64,000 nt of DNA from Lethocerus indicus (GCA_019843655.1 JACDQD010000011.1:18691333-18755332); one strand, 5' to 3'; counted from the stretch's first letter, positions 1 to 11,644 are shown. Notes: generated by a model from the letters alone, not told the origin. Numbers and translations are program-made.

Positions 1-300
1 TCAATATATTGGAATTTGACTCAAATTTTTCAGCCGTTCGTCCGTCGATAGACCCACAGAAACGGTCTATTATTTATAAACTGGTGTTAACGCCGACCTA
101 TGTTTTTTTTTTTTCCCCAGCCGTTAATGAAATAGAAGCCGAGCATTGTGTAATTGGTTGGAGTCTAGAATTGGGTCAGTGTTACAGTGGGGCCCCCCCC
201 CCTCTTAATTGGCATGCAGGTGGCACGAAAAACGGGCCGGACGAATATTTATTTACTATAGATATAGTCATCCCGTCAGTATATACATATAATACGTGTA

Positions 301-753
301 CAGAGCGGGGGGGGTCCAAAAAATGTATCCACCGTTCAACAGTCCATAAATTGCAAACTAATTGAAGGAGTTGTATCACATTTTTGGCGAGAGTGTAGCT
401 TAAAGTCCGACTTAAAGAGATATCAGACTGTGGGTGTTCAACGCCGTTGCCGTTGAACCTCATTAATGTACTTAAAATACCGGTTCAAAACTGGCTTCAT
501 TTCATCCCAATTCTAAGCCTTGCGCCGGCCACGTTCACTCTCGAGTACAACAAGGTACAACTGACACAACAGAACACTGACTATCCGGACAACCGTCCAC
601 TGACAAAACGAAACGACGCAATACAACGTATTGTATGGCGCGATTGGCCGAACTACAACACTATAACAGGTACAAAAAATGAGACACAACTCCGTCAATT
701 AGTCTGCAAGTTATGGACTTTTAAAACGGTGGATACATTTTTTTGGACCCTAT
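301..753. mobile_element. TA-flanked MITE, copy 1 (Tc1/mariner-like ends)
   Basis: Non-autonomous DNA transposon remnant. The left end follows a TA and reads like CAGAG..GGTCC followed by AAAAAATGTATCCACCG. The right end is the inverse, CGGTGGATACATTTTTTTGG. The inverted arms extend about 90 bases inward through the segment around TTGCAAACTAATTG and its complement near 690-715. The middle is shared with the copies at 880, 5318 and 60878. Short reading frames inside it are not convincing transposase. The ends here are degenerate (a G run at the left, a mutated right tip). TA target and end form suggest the Tc1/mariner superfamily, by inference. Confidence 0.8.
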
Positions 754-879
754 GTTACCGGTAATATACGAAAAATGGACAATCTGCAGACTTGACTACA
801 CCATGTATTATAGACAAGTTGAAGAGCGTTATCTCGTTTCCGTTTCTCAGCAATTATATTTAGTTGCCAACCCGATGTA

Positions 880-1381
880 CAGAGGGGTGTGGTCCAAAAA
901 AATGTATCCACCGTTTAAAAGTCCATAACTTGCAAACTAATCGACTGAGTTGTGTCTCATTTTTGGTGAAAGTGTAGCTTAAAGTCCAACTTAAAGTTAT
1001 CACACTGTAAGTGTTCGAAACGGTCCACCGTTATTAACATCCACACACGACAGAAACGATGCCTCCCAACGTGTCCAGTCGGATATATTTCGCCATTGCC
1101 GTTGAACCTCGTTAATGTTTTCGTACTTAAAATACCCACTTCAAAACTGGACTTCCTTTCATCCCAATTCTAAGCCTTGCGCCGGCCACGTTACTCTCGA
1201 GTACAACAAGGTACAACTGACAACAGAACACTGACTATCCGGCAATACAATACAACGTATTGTATGGAGCGATTGGCCGAACTACAACACTATAACACGT
1301 ACCGAAAATGAGACACAATTCCGTCAATTAGTCTGCAAGTTATGGACTTTTAAACGGTGGATACATTTTTTTGGACCCCCG
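880..1381. mobile_element. TA-flanked MITE, copy 2
   Basis: Same family and orientation as the element at 301. The left terminal inverted repeat begins after TA at 878-879 and the right one ends in GGACCCCCG before TA. The interior matches the other copies with small indels. With copy 1 it makes a head-to-tail pair separated by about 125 bp of unrelated sequence. Confidence 0.82.
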
Positions 1382-1585
1382 TATGTATGTATATATAAAG
1401 ATTGTACGCGTTATCGCGCCATTCCTCTCGGTTATCAATCGGCAGATGCGCGATATGTTTTCGCGGTCTGCGGGAATAACACGATTCCGTTTATCGGAAG
1501 TCAAAATGTATAAAAATAAAACAAAAAAATAAGAAAATCATCATCGCCACGATAACCGACAATTGGGACACTATCGAGGAAGGTC

Positions 1586-1900
1586 CTGTAGGTTCGTGAT
1601 GTTTCTGTCTCCTCTCGCTGCTGTTTGGTCTGACCGGTTTCGGCCGCTCGCCATCTTCAGTAGCGCTGTGTTAGTAGTCACTGTTGTGGCACTTTGGACA
1701 GTACATGTGAAAGTGACACAGTGGGCAGTGAGGATGCCCCCAAAAAACATCCAAAGTGACAGTAACACAGCGCTACTGAAGATGGCGAGCGGCCGATAAA
1801 CCGGTCTAGCGAAAGACCAGACCGGCAGCGAGAGAGGAGACAGAAACATGACGAACCTACAGTATATTCCAACCCCTCGCAGACCACAAAACAGGTATAT
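1586..1900. mobile_element. Foldback element, copy 1
   Basis: A large inverted repeat. The left arm runs TGTAGGTTCGTGATGTTTCT, then CTCCTCTCGC, CGGTTTCGGCCGCTCGCC, ATCTTCAGTAGCGCTGTG. The right arm is the near-exact complement and ends in CGCAGACCACAAAACAGG followed by TATAT. The arms flank a short centre with GTGACA-type repeats and a GAGGATGCCCCC block. The outermost left segment (the CCTGTTTTG tip) is missing, so the left arm is truncated. The right arm contains a smaller hairpin, CCGGTCT-AGCGAA-AGACCAG. No transposase is encoded. This is the reference copy of the commonest repeat in the window. Confidence 0.85.
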
Positions 1901-2179
1901 CAGGTAGATCCTTCGGAAAAGCTCTCCGATGTTATATTGAAAAAAATCGTTTATTTGTGTTGTTTTTCTGATCGTTTTCAAGTTTCGAATTTAAAAGCTC
2001 GGTCGGGACAGAGCGTTGTGACACTGACACAGATATTATGACACTTTCACACGTGTGTCACTCTCAGCGCCTACAAATAGGCCAGAGTTAACTTTCGTTT
2101 TCAGTTTCCTATTCTCAGTTTCGAATTCAAATACGGCTGATTTGAAAAAGTTAAATTTTACGAAATTTATGAGTTCAAT

Positions 2180-2485
2180 ATACCCGCGTTTCGCGGTCTG
2201 CGCGGGGTTCGAATACCACCCCGTAGGTACGTTGGTAACTTTCGGCACGAGTGAAAGTGACACAGTGCAGTGGGGACAGTGACTGACACAGCGGTACTGA
2301 AGACGGCGAGCGGCCGAAACACCGGTCTGGCGAAAGACCAGCGAGAGGAGGCGGAAACCTACGACGGAACCTACGAAAGTTATAAACCGAAATTACATAG
2401 ATTTCGTGTTCTTCTGCCTCCTCGCGCCGGTTCGGCCTTCTGCCTCTAGACCGGTTTCGGCTGATCGCCACCTTCAGTAGTAGCG
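2180..2485. mobile_element. Foldback element, copy 2 (rearranged)
   Basis: It starts with a diverged tip (GCGGTCTGCGCGGGGTTCGAATACC), followed by an arm in right orientation (CTACTGAAGACGGCGAGCGGCCGAAA, CCGGTCTGGCGAAAGACC, GCGAGAGGAGGCGGAAAC). A second arm in left orientation (TTCTGCCTCCTCGC ... GGTTTCGGCTGATCGCC, ACCTTCAGTAGTAG) follows. The order of arms is therefore inside-out relative to copy 1. The GGGTTCGAATACC string looks like a tRNA B box, but it corresponds to GGGGTTGGAATA in the other copies. Confidence 0.65.
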
Positions 2486-4339
2486 GTATTACTTGAGATA
2501 AGATTGAATGTTGTTCGACCACCATTAGAAGCACAAGATTAGAAACCGCCTCGCATTATTGTTGCAATTATTGATGAACCGTTTGCTACCTGAAATTACG
2601 ATATTGAAATCTAATAATTCAGTTGAAAATAAAGCGTATATTGTATGCCCTGTATTGTAAGTCATTATAATTAAAAACAGTTTTTTTCCCATTCCGTTAA
2701 GGAGCGAAAATTTCGTACCCCTGTTATACTGATGAATATGAACTTATAAATTCAGTACCCTCAATTGGGTACCGTTCTCGGTTACGATCCCGGCCCGGGA
2801 CGAGAATATCTCGGTGTATACCTAAAATTATACCTAATATACCTTATTATTGAACTGAAATCGTCTCAATTTCAGTATTCAAATGAATCGATCTCGGTGT
2901 CAGATGGCCGGCACCAGAAAAAAAAAAAAACGGACTAGAAAGGGAAGCGTAAAGGCGCTCGGTCACTTTCACCTTTCTAAAAGCGAGAACTTACTGGCGG
3001 AGAAAAAAAAAAAACAAACAAACAAAAATAGAAAGCGAACGTTTTAACCGATTTTTCCGGTAAATAGCGAAATGAATTTTTGAAGCGGGTCCCGGTTACG
3101 GTCCAGAGTTTTGGAAATGTCACTTTATTCTTCCAATTGCGGCAACTGTAAGTTCGTATGAAGTTCCACTTTCCCTTTAACCGGGGTGCTTGATCGGCGA
3201 TAAAGATTGTAGAAATAAAAACCGATATTGTGCATTGTTCGGACGGTAATGAAATTCATGGAACAGAGTTATATGTCTCGAGGTCATGGTGAAGACCTCT
3301 CCGTATTAATATAGCTTTGTATATTGCCAATTTTGTTGACTACAAGTGAATTTTTCCAGCGAAATTTCTCAGACGGTTACGAGGATTCCTCGTTTCTCTA
3401 TAGAGGGCCAAAAAAAAAAATTCGGTTAGACGCAGCACGGTTGCCGCTAATCTTCGGTAGAACTCCGTCTGAAAATGCAGTTTATTCCGAAGCCGAGCAG
3501 TTCGGGTGGTCTCGAACGCGAAGCGAAAGGACGTTTTACGACCGGCGTCGGCAATTCGGTTCGGCAACAACCACTCGGGCATGACACGGCCGACACGTAC
3601 GGAATCGCTAATAAAAGGTTTCATTTAACCGAAACTCTTCCTACAACAGAAGTTGGGAATATATATATAGCGGTTGGCTCGAATAAAAATGCTTTGAAAT
3701 CAATCTAATTTGTAGAACCGGACGAATATTCTCGAAGGGCAGCATTCGTACACTTTCCCAATTCTCTTACGGTCGAATTGTTTTCGAAAATATCAATTAT
3801 GCCCCCAGAAACTTTATTCCAATGTTGATAACACCGTGAAACCGTCAATGAGTACTTAAATGCCAAAGACGAGCGGCAATGTTCGATCCATTACTTAGTA
3901 GTAACACCGGAGTAAGTTGTGTATCGTTTCAAGTATTCCTCAGATCTGGTCTCGTGAAAATAAAAGGTGAAATTTCGGGGCAAACCAACAACGATGTGTC
4001 ATGTTCGGCAAAAATCGTAAAATCACCCCCAATTCGGCGAAGAAAATATCTCCCCCTTTCCAATCGCCATTTACTGCGACTTACCAAAGCTCAATCACTT
4101 CCGAGATTGCTCGGAGCGAAAGTTGTACCAGCAGTCAGTTTCTTTTTTTTTATGGCCGGGAATTGAAAAAAAAAAATTCGTCCCGAAATGTGACATTAAA
4201 GCGTCCGACCGCTTACATTATATTAAGTAAGATCGGTAAATCGATTAGGAAATTTGACCGCGTTATTCGCCCCTGTTGGAACGTTAGTTTCCAAAAAAAT
4301 GGCGCAGTGCAAAGAGGCGTCTTCCGTGTGGCGCCTGTT
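2486..4339. other. Non-coding stretch without a recognised feature
   Basis: A/T runs and short unsupported reading frames only. I see no splice-flanked exon, no conserved motif and no repeat shared with the rest of the window. Confidence 0.6.
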
Positions 4340-4392
4340 ACTGACGACGCACCGCTACTGAAGACGGCGAAACGGCGAGAGGAAGAACTCGA
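4340..4392 (+). repeat. Foldback solo-arm fragment
   Basis: A short piece of the right foldback arm: CGCTACTGAAGACGGCGAAACGGCGAGAGGAAG. The inner hairpin has been deleted. No partner arm is seen nearby. Confidence 0.6.
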
Positions 4393-4582
4393 GGTCCAAC
4401 TCTTCAGTTGTCATTTCTGCTCAATACCCGTCCCTATTCCTGAATTCCCTCCCCAACCACCCCCACCCCCCCCCTTTTAACCCCGGGTTCGGTTTTCTAG
4501 GAAATATCCGTCCGGACGAAGCTATCGGTCAGATAGGGGAGATAGCGGAACAGTGGGAATATTCCCTCTCTGTGCTATTGTT

Positions 4583-4588
<6 letters not shown>

Positions 4589-4613
<25 letters not shown>

Positions 4614-4617
4614 GGAG
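4589..4617. repeat. (GA)n microsatellite
   Basis: Uninterrupted GA dinucleotides ending in GGGAG. Confidence 0.95.
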
Positions 4618-4937
4618 TGGCCCTTATCTGCAGGGGCCGAAGACCGCGCCCTAGACCCTTCAAAACCGAAGGCCTATTCCATTATTTCCGTCAGCCCTGC
4701 AGCCCTTAGCGGTCAACATTTTTTGGGGCATTCCGTCTTCAATTTAACGACGGAATTTTCACCTTTAACAGTCGTTTTTTTAACGGTTTCAATCGATTTT
4801 TTGATATTATAAAATATCCCGAACAACTACAGACCGGTTTCCTAAGAAGGTTTTTTTTTTTTAATTCTCCCCATACCCGACTCAAAAGAATCGACTTGAA
4901 CAGAAAATTCGGACTCTTAAGGCCGTTACTTAGAATG

Positions 4938-5188
4938 GACAACATACAAAGCGGCATAGAGCTATGTGGAGGTTCCACCGAGATATCCAACATCGCTCGC
5001 ATCCAGAGATTTAGTCCAAAAGTCCTTTGCAACGTCCTCAATGCTCCCCCCACGGTATGTTTCTAACCGCACAATCCACCATGACCTCAACATACCCCGA
5101 CAGTCGACGAAGTCGCGAAATCCCGGTTCCCGAAATTCCACTCCCGCCTTTCTCCTCATCCCTAATCAACTCGTTCAGCCCCTTTTCT
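4938..5188. repeat. Interspersed repeat R2, copy 1
   Basis: About 250 bp matching 33110-33362. Shared anchors are ACATCGCTCGC, GTCCTCAAT, GGTATGTTTC, CGCACAATCCACC, ATGACCTCA and CCCGACAGT, then a C-rich tail (CTCGTTCA..CCCCTTT). The family is unknown. The pyrimidine-rich tail followed by A-rich sequence could fit a short retroposon, but no promoter boxes are recognised. Confidence 0.75.
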
Positions 5189-5317
5189 CAAAAAAAAAAA
5201 AAATTAGATTTCCTCATGGGACTTAAGAGATTCGTATACATTTCGGTCCTCTATCCCATCCGGATTGTCTGTTCTTTGGGCAATACATAATGCGAAACGG
5301 TCAGCGATAACGATATA

Positions 5318-5691
5318 CGGAGTGGTCCAAAAAAATGTATCCACCGTTTAAAAGTCCATAACTTGCAAACTAATTGACTGAGTTGTGTCTCATTTTTGGT
5401 GAAAGTGTAGCTTAAAGTCCGACTTGAAGATATATACAGCTGTAGGTGTTCGAAATGGTCACCATTATTAACATCCACACACAAAACGATGCCGCAAGGT
5501 ACAACTGACAACAGAACACTGACTATCCGACGACTGTGTCAACTGACAAAACGAAACAAAGCAATACAACGTATTGTATGGCGATTGGCGGAACTACAAA
5601 CTGTAACACTACCAAGAATGAGATAACTCCGTCAATTAGTTTGCAAGTTGTGGACTTTTAAACGGTGGATACATTTTTTCGGACCACTCTC
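5318..5691. mobile_element. TA-flanked MITE, copy 3
   Basis: A shorter copy of the MITE family. The left end follows TA at 5316-5317 and the right end GGACCACTCTC precedes TA. An internal segment present in copies 2 and 4 is deleted. The right tip GGACCACTCT pairs with the left AGTGGTCC and is the best-preserved tip for that side. Confidence 0.85.
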
Positions 5692-5935
5692 TATACAGCG
5701 TAATATCTCGAGTGGTGAAAAAACGCGCTTCGAGAAAGGTCTAGAACGGGGGTTCTCAACCCCAAACGAAAGCTCAAGCTCGTACAGAAATTAGGGGTTG
5801 TGGGGTTTTTTTTTGCGACAAAACTCAAATATGCCCATAACTAAGAATAAAGTAAAAAAAAAAATACGCGAATGGAATATTTGTTATCCGCAGTTGGCGA
5901 AAGAAGCATTGCAGTTTTATACCTCTACCATTTGA

Positions 5936-6175
5936 TATACATGTTTTGTGGTCTGCGAGGGGTTGGAATATACTGTAGGTTCGTGAAGTTTCTGTCTCCT
6001 CTCGCTGGGGTTCGGTCTTTCGCTAGACCGGTTTGTCGGCCGCTCGCCATCTTCAGTAGCGCTGTGCTACTGTCACTTTGGATGTTTTTCAGGGGGGCAT
6101 CCTCACTGCCCGCTGCCGAAAACGGTCTAGCAAAAGACCAGACCGGCGAGAGGAGACAGAAATTTCACGAACCTA
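5936..6175. mobile_element. Foldback element, copy 3 (both arms, short centre)
   Basis: The left arm is complete from the tip ATGTTTTGTGGTCTGCGAGG through GGTTGGAATA, TGTAGGTTCGTGAAG, CTCCTCTCGC and GGTCTTTCGCTAGACC to GCCGCTCGCC and ATCTTCAGTAGCGCTGTG. The right arm lacks the GAAGATGGCGAGCGGCC part but keeps GGTCTAGCAAAAGACC, GGCGAGAGGAGACAGAAA and TTCACGAACCTA. Its outer tip is lost. Confidence 0.85.
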
Positions 6176-6529
6176 AACCCTACCATTTGCCCCACTACCT
6201 GCTTGTGTGAAATTGGGAAAACTAAAACGAGAAATAGCTTCACAAAAATGTATTTTCTGGGGTGCGGAACCACACTTTTCATCGGCCACTTGAAAATGTT
6301 AACAAAACACCGGTCTAGAATGACCAGAAGGGAGGGGGACTGGCGAAACAGGGAATCGTACCGCACCGTGATCGTTTTTCAGTTGTACAGACCTGTTTTA
6401 TTGTACCGTTGTCGCGGAACCTTCGTGAAAAATAATAACTTCCGATTGCGCGAGGTTTCTAGAGAGAGACTGTTGGCCCGAGGTTGGTCCCCCGGGGCAA
6501 TGGCTAGGACCCCGGTGTCGATGACCCCG

Positions 6530-6532
<3 letters not shown>

Positions 6533-6603
<71 letters not shown>
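6533..6603. repeat. (AG)n microsatellite, about 70 bp
   Basis: Nearly perfect AG dinucleotides, ending in GGGAGAGAG. Long frames through it on both strands (Arg-Glu or Ser-Leu repeats) are artefacts. Confidence 0.97.
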
Positions 6604-6610
<7 letters not shown>

Positions 6611-6921
6611 ACACACTCGCCCCTTTAGATCTTCACCTCGTAATACAACATTTTAGCGACGCGTTTTCCCAACTATTTTCACATTTTTCCACGCTATTTC
6701 TCCGATAGGAAACTCCGAAAAAAAAAATTTGTTCGAAAAAAAATTATAGGCCGCGTAATAAAGAAACGCGTCGCCAACCAAAAACCGAGTTTTGATATGG
6801 TCGGATGTAAATTTCCGTATGGAAAATTTAAATTCTGAACTTTGCATTTGAATTCGGCGGACTGGACGGGATCAGAATTGTGACTGCGACTCGAATAGCT
6901 AAAGTCTATAATAATCACTGT

Positions 6922-7181
6922 AGAATACTGTAGGTTCGTGGTGTTCTCCTCTCGACGGGGTTTCGGCCGCTCGCCATCTTCAGTAGCACATTCACTCGTA
7001 CTCCGACCGTACTCGTACCGCATATTGTTTTGTAACTCCCGTTGCGCAGCGAAAGTAACGCAGTGCAGTGAGGACGCGCCAAGTGCAAAGTGCCGACAGC
7101 GACCAACGACCGAAACCGGTCTAGCAAAAGACCGGAACACCGGGCGAGAGAACGACCCGCAGACCACGAAACAGGTATATT
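6922..7181. mobile_element. Foldback element, copy 4
   Basis: The left arm starts at GAATACTGTAGGTTCGTGG and lacks the CCTGTTTTG tip. It continues TCTCCTCTCG, GTTTCGGCCGCTCGCC, ATCTTCAGTAG. The right arm has GACCGAAACCGGTCTAGCAAAAGACC and ends with CGCAGACCACGAAACAGG followed by TATATTAA. The centre is unusual for the family (CACTCGTACTCCGACCGTAC and neighbours). Confidence 0.8.
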
Positions 7182-7773
7182 AAACTAATCGCCGTACAAC
7201 TTTCGGAATAGTCTTAGAGCGTATATATATATACTCGGAATATTTAAAAATATACAGATAGAAATGTTGTACGCGTGTTGTAGCGCCGTCAGATCGGGAT
7301 CTAGTGCCGAAAGGGCATTCTGGCGTCGTGCCCGAATATTATTTTGAATCCGATCGAAGAGAGTTGGCAGGAGTCGTCGCCGTCGGGCACACGGGGTTCG
7401 AGTGTTCAACTTTCGGCGACAAGTGCCCACACGGTGCTTGGACAGGCGGAAAATCCTAACGCTTAGCCCACCCCCCACCCGGCGGTATTTTAAATATAAT
7501 CGCCTCGTATATTAATAAATGAATGCTCGGCTGGAGTGAAGGTGGCCTCCAGGAGCCGTTGAGCGGAGGAGGAAGGTCGATCGCATTTCTAGACCAGAAG
7601 AGAACACAACATGTCGCGGCCGCAACATTCTTTCACCGATTCAACGTCTCTCATAGTAAACCCCGGGTTTTTTTTTTTCTTTTTATTCCGCATTTATTTC
7701 TCCGCGAGAACCGAGGCTCCAGTCCGGCTGGAATCATACTCGAGAGACAGTTATCTAACAGTCGTTCGATCAA

Positions 7774-8525
7774 CAATCTTAAAATAGTTTAGAATACCTG
7801 TTTCGCGGTCTGCCAACGGTTGGAATACCTCCCGCCAGACCGGTTTCGGCCGCTCGCCGTCTTCAGTAGTCACTTCGGAAGTTGTTCTGGGGGCCTTCCT
7901 CACAGCACTGTCACTTCTTGCACTGCCAACAGTCATCACTCGAGAGATAGCGGTCGTAATTTTTAACCGTTTTTTTTCTTCTATTGTACAATCTTAGACA
8001 GTTTAGAATACCTGTTTTGCGGTCTGCGAACGGTTGGAACACCTCCCGCCGGTCTGGCGGAAGGCCACTCGCCGTCTTCAGTAGTCACTTCGGAAGTTGT
8101 TCTGGGTTGTTCATCCTCACAGCACTGTCACTTGCACTGCCAAGAATCAGTTTTTTCTTCTTCTATTGTACAATCTTAGACAGTTTAGAATACCTGTTTT
8201 GCGGTCTGCGAACGGTTGGAACACCTCCGCCGGTCTGGCGGAAGGCCGCTCGACGTCTTCAGTAGTCACTTCGGAAGTTGTTCTGGGTTGTTCATCCTCA
8301 CAGCACTGTCACTTGCACTGCCAAGAATCATCACTCTTTTAACCGTTTTTTTTTTCTTCTATTGTACAATCTTAGACAGTTTACAATACCTGTTTTGTAG
8401 TCCGAGTTCCTCGCGTCTCCCCTCTCGCCGGTTTCGGCCGCTCGCCGTCTTCAGTCGCGGCGTCAGCCACTTTGGAACTGTCACTTGTTGCACTGTCACG
8501 AATCATCACTCGAGAGATAGCCGGG
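7774..8525 (+). repeat. Tandem array of four foldback left-arm units
   Basis: Four direct repeats start near 7774, 7989, 8171 and 8367, so units are about 180-215 bp. Each opens with CAATCTTA(G)A..AGTTTA, then AATACCTGTTTTGCGGTCTGC, CCGGT(C/T)T..CGG, CTCGCCGTCTTCAGTAG and TCACTTCGGAAG. Each ends in GCACTGTCACTTG and a T run. The last unit is more diverged. Only the left half of the foldback palindrome is present, plus unique sequence that separates the units. Confidence 0.85.
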
Positions 8526-8640
8526 GCAGCTATTTATTTTTAACTTTCTTATTTCTACTGTAGAAGAATCTCGTAGAACGTTATATTGGACATCCAGAAG
8601 CTGGAATTCGTCCAGCGAATATATTTAATGTATTTGAACG

Positions 8641-8895
8641 TCAATACAAATTTGCGACCGATATTATCGCTGATACTGTTGATTTATTGAAATGTGTCGA
8701 CGAATCGTTCGGACCGATGTAAAACTACGACAGGCCGAAACCCGGTTTCGGCTTTCCGCCGTCCTCAGTAGCGATACGGTCCGCTGTCTAACTCGCCGTA
8801 TAAAATTGCGCGGAATGAGCCGACTTATCCCGTCCTCGCCGCAGTATGTAAAAAACCTGCTGTGGATACTTTCGAATAACCCTAATACTCTCGAA
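8641..8895 (+). repeat. Interspersed repeat R4, copy 1 (with foldback core)
   Basis: About 250 bp matching 10441-10690. Anchors are TTTGCGACCGATATTATCGC, TGATACTGTTGATTTATTGA, GTGTCGACGAATCGTTCGGA, TCTAACTCGCCGTATAAAAT, TGAGCCGACTTATCCCGT and CCTGCTGTGGATACT. Inside it is a foldback-like piece, CGGTTTCGGCTTTCCGCCGT followed by CCTCAGTAG. It runs directly into the TACTCTCGAA minisatellite, exactly as the second copy does. Confidence 0.85.
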
Positions 8896-9009
8896 TACTC
8901 TCGGATACTCTCGAATACTCTCGAATACTCTCGAATACTCTCGAATACTCTCGAATACTCTCGAATACTCTCGAATACTCTCGAATACTCTCGAATACTC
9001 TCGAATACC
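8865..9009. repeat. 10-bp minisatellite (TACTCTCGAA)n
   Basis: About 14 head-to-tail decamers of TACTCTCGAA with GGA variants. No decamer phase contains a stop, so all six frames stay open. The repetitive peptide frames here are therefore not evidence of a gene. Confidence 0.97.
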
Positions 9010-10440
9010 ATGAGCAAAAGATGACCTTTTTCAATAGAAATTTAAGATTTGAATCTCCGAAACCTTTAGCGAATAATTTGAAAAAAAAAAAGAAATATTC
9101 CGCGATTTATATTTTCAATAATCATTTAAGCCCATAAATACAGTTATGATTCTTTTTTCTTTTAACCTAATTGCTGAGATATTTCTTCTCCTTTCACCCC
9201 AGCCCAGCGGCCTGGACATGGCCTAGGTCTGGCTCCTGGAGCACAAAGTGATTTACGCTGTCGGGATTTTTTTCTGGGATTGTATAAAATATATATATAT
9301 ATTTCGAAAAAAAAATTATCCCCGGCGTATTTCTAGCCGTTTTTCTTCGCTCCTCATTCTCTTAATTGTGGATCAGAGACCGCGACGGTTATGTATAAAA
9401 TTCGTACGCGCCTCTCTCTGTCAGTCAGACGGTGCGCGATTACGCTGACGCTCGTACGCATTTACACACATACACAGAAATCCTTGGGTGTACGGATACA
9501 CACAGACAGACAGACACACAGACAGACACACAGGGATACAGACGAGGCCCACACTCAATGCCAACTACAAGAGCACGGGCTAAATGTCCTCTAGACTAAG
9601 GCCTCTCACTCCCTCCACAACAACGGGCCGCAGCCTGTGTAACCTTCTGTATCCGTACACTGTTGTAAAAATATCAGAATTTTTCTTGCCGGCCTCTATT
9701 TTTCAGCGCGTAAAACACTGGATTTTTTTTTCACTACATTTTTTGAAAACGTCGATTTTCGAATTCCTCAAAGCGGATCCCCCACATCTTTACCCCCCCA
9801 TCCCCGGTAGTAATTACAGCCCTTTAAAAACAGTCTAGAATGAGCGTTGTCAGTTGCGACAGACCGTCGCGTCCGATCTCGAACTACCGACTGAATTTTA
9901 TAATTAAAATTAGAAAAAAAACGCATTCGCGTAATGACAGAATTCGACCGGCCTACCGACTGCGGCGAGAAACCGAAATAAATCTAAAAGCTCGAGTCGG
10001 AGGAGGAGGGGTGGGAGGGGTGGACGTAAGAAAAAAAAATCAATCCGAGATTATTCTCGGAAATAAAATGAGATTTTGTCCGTAAATATTTTACTCCAAC
10101 ACATCGCTCCCCGCGCAGTTCGGAAAGCCGAACTGATTTCCATCGAACACTCTGAAAAATAGGTATTTCGAACGACGTGAGCGAACGATTCGAATTTCCG
10201 GGTAAAATACCGGGGTTCTGTCGTCAAAATATCCCGACTCAATTTCGGTTAATTTGCGGGAAATCGAAATCGGTCTGGTTTTCGTTAAGAGAACGCGTTT
10301 GGAGGAAGGAAATGTCGATGGGGGAAGAAAAATTGATTCGCTTCGCGATTTATCTGAAAATATCTTTTTCAAATCGTACTCACGAATACTCTCGGATAGT
10401 CAATTATTCACAATTTTCAAAACTGGAATTCCTCACAAAA
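9010..10440. other. Non-coding stretch with short simple repeats
   Basis: It contains an ACAC/AGAC-rich run near 9480-9530, a GGAGG run near 9999-10020 and A/T runs. No exon or transposon was recognised. Confidence 0.55.
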
Positions 10441-10690
10441 ATTAATACAAATTTTTGCGACCGATATTATCGCTGATACTGTTGATTTATTGAACTGTGT
10501 CGACGAATCGTTCGGACCGCTGTAAAAGTACGACAGAACGAAACCGGTTTCGGCTTTCCGCCGTCCTCAGTAGTGATACGGTCTGCTGTCTAACTCGCCG
10601 TATAAAATTCGCGTAGAATGAGCCGACTTATCCCGTTCTCGCCGCAGTATGTAACAAACCTGCTGTGGATACTCTCGAATAACCCTAATA
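10441..10690 (+). repeat. Interspersed repeat R4, copy 2
   Basis: Second copy of the repeat described at 8641, at high identity (for example TGATTTATTGAACTGTGTCG and TATAAAATTCGCG). It is again followed without a gap by the TACTCTCGAA array, so repeat and array form one unit that has been duplicated or transposed together. Confidence 0.85.
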
Positions 10691-11292
10691 CTCCCAAATA
10701 CTCTTGAATATCCTTAATATTCTCGAATAAACCTAATACTCTCGAATACACCTAATACTCTCAAATACCCCTAATACTCTCAAATACTCTCGGATACTTT
10801 CAATACTCTCGGATACTCTCGAATACCCCTAATACTCTCGGATACTCTCGAATACCCCTAATACTCTCGGATACTCTCGAATACCCTTAATACTCTCGGA
10901 TACTCTCGGATACCCTTAATGCTCTCGGATACTCTCGAATACCTAATACTCTCGGATACTCTCGAATACCCTTAATACTCTCGGATACTCTCGAATACCC
11001 CTAATACTCTCGGATACTCTCGAATACCCTTAATACTCTCGGATACTCTCGAATACTCTCGGATACCCTTAATACTCTCGGATACTCTCGAATACTCTCG
11101 GATACTCTCGAATACTCTCGGATACCCTTAATGCTCTCGGATACTCTCGAATACCCCTAATACTCTCGGATACTCTCGAATACCCCTAATACTCTCAAAT
11201 ACTCTCCAATACCCTAATACTCTCGAACACTCTCGGATACTCTAGAACACCCATAATACTCTCGAATACTCTCGGATACTCTCAATAATCTC
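10663..11292. repeat. 10/29-bp minisatellite, about 630 bp
   Basis: An array of ACTCTCGAAT-type decamers. Much of it is organised into a higher-order 29-bp unit made of two decamers plus AATACCCCT or AATACCCTT. The CCCTAAT string recurs in each unit. The edges are more degenerate than the core. Confidence 0.96.
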
Positions 11293-11601
11293 CCAGTCGT
11301 CTCGTACCACGACACGTCAGCGTAGGGAACCGACCACTCTCTGTCTCTCTCTCTCTCTCTCTCTGATATAGTTAACGGTACGTGACCCAAAATGAAAATA
11401 AGATGGGCCCTAATCGTCCCGAACCGCTCGTGAAACGTCGAATTGGGACCTTAAAATAATAAAACGCCAATATAACAAAAAAAAAAAAATGGTTTTGCGC
11501 GGTTGACCGCCGGGGTGGTTGTGGGGGTGTGGTGGTGGGGGGGGCGGGGTGGCGCGTGCCCAATCTGTACTTTACATAGGCCGTTAGCCTTTCGTCCGCC
11601 A

Positions 11602-11644
<43 letters not shown>

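Noticed and set aside
1563..1981. Frames with FLSPLA..RSFARPVCRPLAIFSS recurring in many places
   Set aside because: They are translations of the foldback arm and recur in both strands of non-coding copies.
2200..2225. GGGGTTCGAATACCACCCC as a tRNA T-arm
   Set aside because: It aligns with the GGGGTTGGAATA segment of the foldback tip and has no cloverleaf around it.
8664..9024. Open frames with VFESIREYSR-type 10-residue repeats
   Set aside because: The 10-bp minisatellite is free of stops in every frame, and 30 bp gives a 10-residue period automatically.
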